Below, one piece after another: positions 1 through 4,818 of a DNA stretch of 6,477 bases; within the stretch, counting starts at the first letter, position 1; each line of letters begins with the position of its first letter. Source of the stretch: Rheinheimera sp. GTDB lineage: Bacteria; Pseudomonadota; Gammaproteobacteria; Enterobacterales; Alteromonadaceae. The notes below the pieces were generated by a model that was given only the letters and a program-made list of their open reading frames with translations, had not been told where the DNA came from and made no database searches. A program made the translations under genes and the position numbers. The DNA lies in contig DMYW01000005.1 of NCBI GenBank assembly GCA_003482455.1, forward strand, positions 1-6,477, in the 5' to 3' direction.

Positions 1-7
1 CGCCGAA

Positions 8-23
8 AGCTTTTAAAAAAGCT
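8..23. repeat. Short perfect A/T-rich inverted repeat
   Basis: AGCTTTT at 8-14 and AAAAGCT at 17-23 are perfect reverse complements separated by two A residues. The symmetry is lost in the right-hand copy of the long repeat, where the second arm reads differently. It is therefore probably not the functional core of that element. It may simply be the 3' hairpin of whatever lies to the left of the window. Confidence 0.4.
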
Positions 24-75
24 CGCCGCCAAGGCGAAAAACGATTTTACAAAGAACAACAAAACCAGCGTGCGA
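9..75 (+). repeat. Left copy of a long imperfect inverted repeat
   Basis: This stretch matches the reverse complement of 6411-6477. By hand count 51 of 67 positions agree with no gaps. The outer 32 bases (9-40 against 6446-6477) agree at 29 positions, and the inner block (55-75 against 6411-6431) at 17 of 21. The link between them (41-54) is poorly conserved. With small gaps the similarity may run on to about position 102. The core is a GC-rich CGCCGCCAAGGCG segment flanked by A/T runs, and CGCC-AA-GGCG can fold on itself. The repeat lies upstream of the LacI-family gene and overlaps no credible coding region. It looks like a dispersed non-coding element. No transposase or target-site duplication is visible, and the partner copy runs to the window edge, so the true outer boundary is unknown. 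Confidence 0.7.
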
Positions 76-148
76 TCTGAAAACAAATCCGCCCGCCGCG
101 CAGGCGAAATAAGTTTTATAAACAAACCAGCTGGCGAAACAAAAAAAG
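24..148 (+). repeat. Diverged tandem duplication in the leader of the LacI-family gene
   Basis: Two adjacent units can be aligned by eye: about 24-90 and about 94-148. Both begin with CGCCGC, then continue as GGCGAAA (33-39 and 103-109, exactly 70 bp apart), a TTTTA run (45-49 and 114-118), and an ACCAGC block (64-69 and 126-131). The second unit is shorter by about 10 bases through small gaps. A further GGCGAAA occurs at 133-139. The first unit is also the left copy of the long inverted repeat. The pattern fits an old local duplication of the repeat element. A set of regulator-binding boxes is an alternative. Confidence 0.5.
37..48. promoter_or_regulatory. Possible LacI-family operator-like site
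   Basis: The sequence AAAACGATTTTA has an A-tract and a T-tract around a central CG, broadly like LacI/CytR-family operators, which commonly centre on CG with AA/TT half-sites. It lies about 110 bp upstream of the repressor start, where autoregulation would be plausible. The symmetry is imperfect and short, the surrounding DNA is A-rich, and the site falls in the least conserved part of the long repeat. This is only a candidate. Confidence 0.2.
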
Positions 149-156
149 GAACATTA

Positions 157-1152
157 ATGTCCAACATCCGAGCCGTTGCTGATCTCGCCGGCGTGTCCGT
201 CGCGACGGTGTCGCGCACCTTGCAACAACCCGAACGGGTGTCGCAAAAGACTCGCGCCAAGGTGATGGCGGCAGTCAAAGAAACCGGCTACAAGCCCAAT
301 CAAATGGCGGTGAAGTTCCGCTCGGGCAAAACGCATAACTTGGTGGTGCTGGTGCCGACGGTGGCGAACGTGTTTTTTGCGCGGGTCATCAGCGGCATGC
401 AACAAGCCGCACATGAGCAGGGTTACACCTTGCTGCTTTGCAACACCATGGCCGACGAAGAAGTAGAGCAAAGTTACGCCCACATGGTCGATACGGCGCA
501 AGCCGATGGTGTCATTCAGCTGCGTGCCTTTAACCCATTTACCGAAGCGCCCAGCGCCGACATGTTGCCGATGGTCAACGCCTGTGAAGTGCTGGATGGT
601 GTCACCTGCCCGACGGTACAGCTGGATAACCGCGCGGCGGCGCGGGTGATGACGGAGCACTTATTGGGCCTTGGCCATCGCCGCATTGCGATGATCAAAG
701 GCCCGGCGCGTAGTCCACTGACGCGAGATCGCTTGGCGGGGTATCGCGATGCGCTGCTCGATGCCGGGCTTTCTATCGACGATCAACTGCTGTGCGCCGG
801 TAACTTCAGTTTGGATGCCGGCTACGCCGCGACGTCGCAATTAATGGCGCAGGCCAACCCACCCACCGCCATTTTCTGCGAAAACGACGAAATGGCCATC
901 GGTGCAATCAAGTGTTTGAAAGATCAAGGCATTGCCGTGCCCGAGCAAGTGTCGGTCGCCGGTTTTGACAATATCTCGTTTGCCGAATTTTGTGACCCAC
1001 CGCTGACGACCATCGCGCAACCGGCGGAAGACTTCGGTCGCACTGCGGTGAATCTGTTAATTGACGTGTTGGAGCAGCGCCTGCGCACTGCGCCCAAAGT
1101 CATTCTGCCATTTGAATTGGTCGTGCGCGCCAGCACTGGCCCAGCCCGTTAA
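157..1152 (+). CDS. LacI/CytR-family transcriptional regulator
   Basis: This is a 331-aa cytoplasmic DNA-binding repressor. Residues 4-22 form the LacI helix-turn-helix (AVADLAGVSVATVSRTL, with recognition helix VATVSR), followed by a hinge around residues 45-59 (YKPN...GKT). Residues 61 to about 327 are the periplasmic-binding-protein-like effector domain, with END (242-244) and GFDN (269-272). Stretches such as FCDPPLTTIAQP resemble E. coli CytR, so the relationship is CytR-like, but the effector cannot be read from sequence. The hinge has Phe54 where many family members carry a minor-groove-inserting Leu. The ATG at 157 is preferred over an in-frame GTG at 70 because AAAGGA (145-150) lies six bases upstream and the family HTH begins right after it. 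The 29-residue extension from 70 would be repeat DNA. It is followed after 21 bp by a Tat-exported TIM-barrel gene, its likely operon partner and perhaps its target. Confidence 0.93.
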   Translation: MSNIRAVADLAGVSVATVSRTLQQPERVSQKTRAKVMAAVKETGYKPNQMAVKFRSGKTHNLVVLVPTVANVFFARVISGMQQAAHEQGYTLLLCNTMADEEVEQSYAHMVDTAQADGVIQLRAFNPFTEAPSADMLPMVNACEVLDGVTCPTVQLDNRAAARVMTEHLLGLGHRRIAMIKGPARSPLTRDRLAGYRDALLDAGLSIDDQLLCAGNFSLDAGYAATSQLMAQANPPTAIFCENDEMAIGAIKCLKDQGIAVPEQVSVAGFDNISFAEFCDPPLTTIAQPAEDFGRTAVNLLIDVLEQRLRTAPKVILPFELVVRASTGPAR

Positions 1153-1161
1153 CCTTTGCCT

Positions 1162-1167
1162 TAGGAG
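1162..1167 (+). promoter_or_regulatory. Ribosome binding site of the TIM-barrel gene
   Basis: TAGGAG lies six bases upstream of the ATG at 1174, inside the 21-bp gap after the repressor stop codon. It fixes the start and supports co-transcription, because there is little room for a separate promoter in the gap. Confidence 0.7.
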
Positions 1168-1173
1168 CACCGC

Positions 1174-2088
1174 ATGTCGACGTCGCGTTTCACTTTTGAA
1201 CAAACCAACAGCCCCGCCGCGCAGCCACCGTGTGTGGACAGTCCCAACTTAGCGCGTCGCAGCCTGCTGAAAGTTGGCGCAGGCGTGGCGGCGGGTGTGG
1301 CAGTCAGCGGCTTGCTGGGTGGCCAAGCGCTCGCGGCCAACGCAAAACCGGCTGTCGGTTTGCAGCTATACACGCTGCGCGACATGATGGCAAAAAGTGT
1401 GTCTGAAACACTGAATTTAGTCGCGGGTGTCGGCTTTAGCGAGGTGGAATTTGCCGGTTATTTTGGCCACCAAGCGTCAGACATCAAAACCATGCTGCAC
1501 AAGGCTGGCTTAACCGCGCCATCCGTGCACGTACCGCTAGATGACTTGCGCCACAAGCTTTCGCAAGTGATTAGCGACGCCAAAACGATTGGTCATCACT
1601 ACATAGTGCTGCCGTGGCTTCCCGCCGAGCAGCGTGGCAGCCACATCAACGACTATAAAAAACTAGCCGCTGAAATGACCGGTTTTGCCAAAGAAATCAA
1701 AGCGGCAGGCCTGCAAATGGCCTATCACAACCACGATTTTGAACTGCAACCCGTCACCGGCGGCCTGCCTTATGACGTGTTATTGGGCGACACTGACCCA
1801 GACCTCGTCAAAATGGAGCTGGATTTATATTGGACCGTCAAAGCTGGATTTGACCCTATCAAACTGTTTGAACAGCACCCAGGCCGTTTTGCCATGTGGC
1901 ATGTCAAAGACATGGCCAAGGACGGATCTATTACAGACGTTGGCACTGGCACCATTGATTTTAAATCAATTTTTGCCAAAGCCGCGCTTGCGGGCGTCAA
2001 GCATAAATTCGTCGAGCACGACGACAGCCACAACCGCATTCAAACCATCCGCCAAGGGTATCAAGCGACGCGTGCTTTGCTGGGCTAG
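1174..2088 (+). CDS. Tat-exported sugar phosphate isomerase/epimerase-like TIM-barrel protein
   Basis: This 304-aa protein has a long polar N-terminus, a twin-arginine motif (ARRSLLK, R28-R29) and a weakly hydrophobic Ala/Gly/Val segment (34-50). It ends in an AxA cleavage site near 52-57 (ALA or ANA), the pattern of a Tat signal peptide. The mature part is an AP-endonuclease-2/xylose-isomerase-like TIM barrel: VGLQLYTLRD (61-70), EVEFAGYFG (90-98), SVHVPL (117-122), YHNHDFEL (184-191), MELDLYW (214-220), MWHVKD (241-246), GTGTIDF (257-263) and KFVEHD (278-283). His and acidic residues in these motifs are the likely divalent-metal ligands and catalytic acids of the family. Members interconvert or epimerise sugars and keto-sugars. 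The substrate here is unknown. Export to the periplasm in a folded, possibly metal-loaded state is inferred from the Tat motif. Its position after a CytR-like repressor suggests sugar or glycoside use. No transporter or dehydrogenase partner is in the window. Confidence 0.87.
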   Translation: MSTSRFTFEQTNSPAAQPPCVDSPNLARRSLLKVGAGVAAGVAVSGLLGGQALAANAKPAVGLQLYTLRDMMAKSVSETLNLVAGVGFSEVEFAGYFGHQASDIKTMLHKAGLTAPSVHVPLDDLRHKLSQVISDAKTIGHHYIVLPWLPAEQRGSHINDYKKLAAEMTGFAKEIKAAGLQMAYHNHDFELQPVTGGLPYDVLLGDTDPDLVKMELDLYWTVKAGFDPIKLFEQHPGRFAMWHVKDMAKDGSITDVGTGTIDFKSIFAKAALAGVKHKFVEHDDSHNRIQTIRQGYQATRALLG

Positions 2089-2100
2089 CTGACAACACGG

Positions 2101-2146
2101 GCAATTTGCGCAGTTGGTTGGATCAATTGCGTAAATTGCACGTTTT
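2101..2146 (+). terminator. Stem-loop and short T-run after the TIM-barrel gene
   Basis: GCAATTTGCGCA (2101-2112) pairs with TGCGTAAATTGC (2128-2139) over 12 positions. The only non-Watson-Crick pair is one G-U in RNA, and the loop is 15 nt. Four T residues follow at 2143-2146. It starts 12 nt after the stop codon at 2086-2088, as expected for a transcript end. The stem is A/U-rich and the U-tract short, so it may be a weak terminator or a 3'-end stabilising hairpin. As DNA, the same symmetry could be a protein-binding site. Confidence 0.5.
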
Positions 2147-2181
2147 AAGCGGCATTGGGGCTGCGAAGTCATCGGTAAACA

Positions 2182-2197
2182 CCGTCTACTTAGACGG
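2182..2197. repeat. Perfect 7-bp inverted repeat with a 2-nt centre
   Basis: CCGTCTA (2182-2188) and TAGACGG (2191-2197) are perfect reverse complements around CT. There is no T-run on either side, so a terminator is unlikely. A DNA operator or a fragment of another repeat are alternatives. It lies about 200 bp upstream of the next start codon. Confidence 0.45.
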
Positions 2198-2353
2198 CCA
2201 AAATGACCAAACCGCGCCCATTTGTTAACACCATAAAAACTAAATAAACCAAACAGTTAGATCTATTCCCATTTGCGCTGAACGTCGGTAAATAGGTGAT
2301 GAATAGCAGCAAATCCACCGCGTTATTAGCTCAACTTCTGTGAATCATCCCTC

Positions 2354-2359
2354 TATACT
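2354..2359 (+). promoter_or_regulatory. Candidate -10 promoter element of the binding-protein gene
   Basis: TATACT matches five of six positions of the sigma-70 TATAAT box and lies about 36 bp upstream of the TTG start, giving a plausible short leader. No good -35 is found at 16-18 bp spacing (the region reads around CTCAACTT), so the promoter would be weak or activator-dependent. Confidence 0.4.
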
Positions 2360-2394
2360 TGGTCAGGTTATTTGCAAAGGACAGGCGGTGACAA

Positions 2395-3237
2395 TTGCTG
2401 CGATTTCTGGTTGGTTGTTCGCTGTTGCTGGCGCTACTTGGCAATGCTCAGGCGTTTACCCCGCTGTCGATCACCTTGTTGGTCGAATTTAGCCCAGAAC
2501 AAGCCAAGGCCTATCAATTACAAATGCAACATTGGAACATACTTCAACAAGCGGCGGGGCCCAATTTAGACGTGACGATTGAACACGTCAGCCTGCAACG
2601 CAGTTTGGAATTAGTGCAACAAAGCGGCTATTGCGTGTTTAACAAGATGAAAACACCCGAGCGCGAGGCGCAGATGACGTTTGCCCAACTGCCACTGAGC
2701 ATCTCTCCATCGCAGCGACTGATCCAACTTCGCCACAATGATCCAGATCCTGCCAAAGCAAGCAGCATCAATCTGGTTGCTGAATTTGCCGCACGGCCGA
2801 ATATGCGGATTGGCATTGCCGCCGGCAGCAGTTTTGGCCCTGCTATCGATGCCATCATTCAACGTTATCCGAAACAGTTTTATGCCGTGTCTGGTGAAAA
2901 TGTCCACGTCAAATTATGGCAAATGCTGCAGTTGGGCCGGGTCGATGCATTGATCGACTATCAAGTGCGGGTAGCATTGTTGGCCGCGCAGACGCCCTCC
3001 AGCAAACCCTACACGGTGACGCCTATCGCTGGTCAAAACATGTTGGTGAAAGGGTATGTGGCCTGCAATAAACAAGCACATGGCACGCAAAGCATTCAGT
3101 ATGTAAACCGCTTGCTGGCCACAGCGGAGTTACAAAGCGCTTTGGTGCAAAGTTTTAAGCAGTATTTCCCTGATCCTGAATGGCAGCAAATCCGCCAAGA
3201 CCTGCAGCAGATCTACCCTGCCGCCAGCATCGACTAG
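2395..3237 (+). CDS. Secreted protein resembling a type-3 solute-binding protein, TTG start
   Basis: This 280-aa protein starts with a clear Sec signal peptide (residues 1-20: MLRF, a Leu-rich core, then NAQA before Phe21), so it is predicted to be periplasmic. The body resembles orphan proteins related to family-3 extracellular solute-binding proteins: CVFNKMKTPERE (80-91), a proline-rich turn with RLIQL, an IGIAAGSSFGPAID stretch and LGRVDALIDYQ. Cys80 and Cys224 are the only cysteines in the mature part and could form a disulfide. The family resemblance is from memory, and the ligand is unknown. The TTG at 2395 is chosen because an in-frame TGA lies at 2389-2391 and the signal peptide begins at once. 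AAAGGA (2376-2381) is 13 nt upstream, rather far, and the nearer AGGCGG (2383-2388) is weak, so translation may be poor. No permease or ATPase gene lies beside it, so it may act as a sensor-type or stand-alone binding protein. Confidence 0.75.
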   Translation: MLRFLVGCSLLLALLGNAQAFTPLSITLLVEFSPEQAKAYQLQMQHWNILQQAAGPNLDVTIEHVSLQRSLELVQQSGYCVFNKMKTPEREAQMTFAQLPLSISPSQRLIQLRHNDPDPAKASSINLVAEFAARPNMRIGIAAGSSFGPAIDAIIQRYPKQFYAVSGENVHVKLWQMLQLGRVDALIDYQVRVALLAAQTPSSKPYTVTPIAGQNMLVKGYVACNKQAHGTQSIQYVNRLLATAELQSALVQSFKQYFPDPEWQQIRQDLQQIYPAASID

Positions 3238-3240
3238 CGA

Positions 3241-3258
3241 TCGAGCCTCTCGGCTCGA
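3241..3258. terminator. Stem-loop between convergent genes
   Basis: TCGAGCC (3241-3247) and GGCTCGA (3252-3258) form a perfect 7-bp stem with a TCTC loop. It starts 3 nt after the stop codon of the upstream plus-strand gene and lies 22 nt beyond the stop of the facing minus-strand gene. There is no T-run on either strand. It may be a transcript-end hairpin serving both genes rather than a classical intrinsic terminator. Confidence 0.45.
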
Positions 3259-3280
3259 AGCTGAGCTTACATCCGCCGGG

Positions 3281-3610
3281 CTATGCAACAAGTGACAAGC
3301 CAATCGCCACCAACACCAGGCTTGCAACATACTGCACGCCCAGTGCTAACAAGGCTATCAAGCCACCCCGTAATAAAGTGACGCCAAAAATTAGCGAATA
3401 AAACACCATGGTCAGCGCCATGACGGCTAGCAGCGACAGTAAGGGTTCACTAAACAAGCTGTTACCAAGCTGATTGGCCACTATGGCGCAAATCACTGCG
3501 ATCACGCAGGTAAACCACGAGTTGTTGCGAGCGTCACACCAGCCTGCGGCCAGTTTCAGCGGGGCCAACATAAACAGCAACACGACCACTATTGCTAGCA
3601 AAAACTCCAT
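3281..3610 (-). CDS. Small four-helix integral membrane protein, function unknown
   Basis: This 109-aa protein is almost entirely hydrophobic. Predicted membrane segments lie near residues 3-22, 33-50, 57-79 and 83-106. A short polar loop (CDARNNSW, 25-32) joins the first two. The start is placed at the minus-strand ATG at 3610, because a strong AAGGAG (3620-3625) lies eight bases upstream. An in-frame ATG at 3649 would add 13 polar basic residues with no better signal. I do not recognise the family and propose no function. The gene is convergent with the binding-like protein gene and divergent from yghU, so it is probably transcribed alone. Its leader carries a perfect inverted repeat at 3636-3656. 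The good ribosome site and consistent helix pattern argue for a real gene. Confidence 0.65.
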   Translation of the reverse strand: MEFLLAIVVVLLFMLAPLKLAAGWCDARNNSWFTCVIAVICAIVANQLGNSLFSEPLLSLLAVMALTMVFYSLIFGVTLLRGGLIALLALGVQYVASLVLVAIGLSLVA

Positions 3611-3635
3611 TGCACTCACTCCTTGTTTGCGTCTG

Positions 3636-3656
3636 CACTTGAATAGCAATCAAGTG
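3636..3656. promoter_or_regulatory. Perfect 7-7-7 inverted repeat, candidate operator
   Basis: CACTTGA (3636-3642) and TCAAGTG (3650-3656) are perfect reverse complements separated by 7 bp. They sit in the gap between two divergent genes, 26 bp upstream of the minus-strand membrane-protein start and about 100 bp upstream of yghU. The geometry suits a dimeric regulator. In the minus-strand transcript it could also fold as a leader hairpin. No regulator for it is encoded nearby that I can match. Confidence 0.4.
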
Positions 3657-3746
3657 GTTAGCCGCTCGTTGCCAATTTAGGGATGAGTCCATCTTGCCAG
3701 TTCATATTGCACTGCGTCAAACTGCCCCTTTGTTGTGTTCGGTTCT

Positions 3747-3751
3747 GGAGG
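3747..3751 (+). promoter_or_regulatory. Ribosome binding site of yghU
   Basis: GGAGG lies seven bases before the ATG at 3759. It decides the start against an in-frame GTG at 3735, which would place this site inside the coding region. Confidence 0.8.
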
Positions 3752-3758
3752 ATTTGTC

Positions 3759-4607
3759 ATGACCAAACCCTATGTACCAGCGAAAGTCTGGCGCCATGAT
3801 CAAGCAAACGGCGGCGCATTTGCTGGCATCAACCAGCCGACGGCCGGCGCCCGGTTTACTGCCGCTTTGCCACGCGGCGAGCATGCGTTGCAGCTGTATT
3901 CGCTGGCAACCCCCAATGGCGTGAAGGTCACTATCATGCTGGAGGAATTGCTCAGCGCCGGCCACAGCGCGGCTGAGTACGACGCTTGGTTGATTTCCAT
4001 TCGCGAGGGGGCGCAGTTTGGTTCTGGGTTTGTGGACATTAACCCCAATAGCAAAATTCCTGCGTTGGTCGATCACAGCCAGACACCGGCACTGCGACTG
4101 TTTGAATCTGGCAACATCTTGTTATATCTGGCGGAAAAGTTTGGTGCCTTTTTGCCACGTGACATTGCCGGCCGCAGCGAAACGCTGAACTGGTTATTCT
4201 GGCAAATGGGTAGTGCGCCATTTGTTGGCGGGGGTTTTGGTCATTTTTACCATTACGCGCCGGAAAAACTGCAATACCCTATTGACCGCTACACCATGGA
4301 AACCAAGCGCCAACTGGATGTATTAAACCAATTGCTGGCTACCCGCCCTTACATTGCCGGGGATAGCTACAGCATCGCCGATATGGCGGTTTGGCCATGG
4401 TACGGGCAATTAGTGCAAGGCCGCTTGTATTCAAGCCCAGAGTTTGATGCGGCGCAGTTTTTGGCCGTGCATGAGTACCCACACGTGCTGGAGTGGGCAC
4501 AGCGCATCTGGCAGCGCCCTGCAGTGCAACGCGGTTGGAAAGTGAACCGCAATTGGGGAGATGCAGCCGACCAAGTGCCCGAGCGGCACAGCGCCGCTGA
4601 TTTTTAA
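3759..4607 (+). CDS. yghU: Glutathione-dependent disulfide-bond oxidoreductase, Nu-class GST (YghU)
   Basis: This 282-aa cytoplasmic protein is close in length and sequence to E. coli YghU (about 288 aa). The family uses glutathione to reduce disulfides, with some organic hydroperoxide activity. Recognisable blocks are the N-terminal GGAFAGIN (18-25), LQLYSLATPNGVKVTIMLEEL (44-64), EYDAWLI (73-79) and NPNSKIPAL (95-103, with the cis-Pro of the thioredoxin-like fold). Next come FESG (115-118, the gamma-glutamyl-binding Glu-Ser), NWLFWQMG, GGGFGHFYHYAP, the helical-domain SIADMAVWPW, and a C-terminal ERHSAADF matching E. coli ERHDASDF. As in YghU, the active region has no catalytic cysteine. 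The Thr-Pro-Asn segment near 51-53 is the expected glutathione site. Compared with E. coli, the last ten or so residues are missing, which need not matter. The gene stands alone and ends at a strong terminator 15 nt downstream. Confidence 0.95.
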   Translation: MTKPYVPAKVWRHDQANGGAFAGINQPTAGARFTAALPRGEHALQLYSLATPNGVKVTIMLEELLSAGHSAAEYDAWLISIREGAQFGSGFVDINPNSKIPALVDHSQTPALRLFESGNILLYLAEKFGAFLPRDIAGRSETLNWLFWQMGSAPFVGGGFGHFYHYAPEKLQYPIDRYTMETKRQLDVLNQLLATRPYIAGDSYSIADMAVWPWYGQLVQGRLYSSPEFDAAQFLAVHEYPHVLEWAQRIWQRPAVQRGWKVNRNWGDAADQVPERHSAADF

Positions 4608-4621
4608 CTTAATCTCGACAG

Positions 4622-4646
4622 AAAACCGCCTACGGGCGGTTTTTTT
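4622..4646 (+). terminator. Intrinsic terminator of yghU
   Basis: AAAACCGCC (4622-4630) and GGCGGTTTT (4635-4643) form a 9-bp stem around a TACG tetraloop, ending in seven T residues (4640-4646). This is a classical rho-independent terminator. The A-run on the left arm could give partial function on the other strand, but no minus-strand gene ends here. Confidence 0.92.
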
Positions 4647-4680
4647 GATCTGACGCGCATTTTCTGTGATTTAGCGCCAT

Positions 4681-4707
4681 TTGATACTTATTGATCAGCG
4701 ATTTACT
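4681..4707 (+). promoter_or_regulatory. Weak candidate promoter of the chemoreceptor gene
   Basis: TTGATA (4681-4686) and TTTACT (4702-4707) resemble sigma-70 -35 and -10 boxes, but the 15-bp spacer is short. The rest of 4647-4818 is A/T-rich leader. A flagellar sigma-28 promoter was considered: ACCGATTA at 4777-4784 resembles the -10 box, but nothing like TAAAG lies 15 bp upstream of it. Confidence 0.22.
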
Positions 4708-4818
4708 GGCATTTGTCGCATTGTTAGCTACACCTTCAAACAGCACCATCACTTTTTTTGTTTATCCATCCTCTCCACCGATTAACCTAATCGTGGCAAC
4801 AGGGAGTTTGCTTGCATC

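Larger units (their letters stand above)
2089..2394. other. 306-bp intergenic region between the TIM-barrel and binding-protein genes
   Basis: No credible coding region is seen in this stretch. It contains a terminator-like stem-loop (2101-2139), a short perfect palindrome (2182-2197), an A/T-rich part (about 2215-2265) and a candidate -10 box near 2354. No tRNA or recognisable riboswitch was found by eye. Confidence 0.6.

Noticed and set aside
70..156. Upstream GTG start extending the LacI-family protein by 29 residues
   Set aside because: The extension is encoded by repeat DNA, has a basic low-complexity composition and lacks a ribosome site. The ATG at 157 has AAAGGA at good spacing and begins exactly where the family helix-turn-helix starts.
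154..660. Long minus-strand reading frames opposite the LacI-family gene and the chemoreceptor
   Set aside because: They are antisense to strongly supported genes, are His/Arg-rich as expected of shadows of such codon usage, and carry no domain signal.
2395..2418. Lipobox-like LVGC at residues 5-8 of the secreted protein
   Set aside because: The cysteine comes before the hydrophobic core, with only four residues ahead of the motif. A lipoprotein signal needs the core before the cysteine. The ordinary cleavage after AQA fits better.
3735..3758. GTG start adding eight residues to YghU
   Set aside because: The GGAGG at 3747-3751 would then be internal, and E. coli YghU aligns from the ATG at 3759.
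4757..4784. Flagellar sigma-28 promoter for the chemoreceptor
   Set aside because: ACCGATTA resembles the -10 box, but the position 15 bp upstream reads TTTGT instead of TAAAG.
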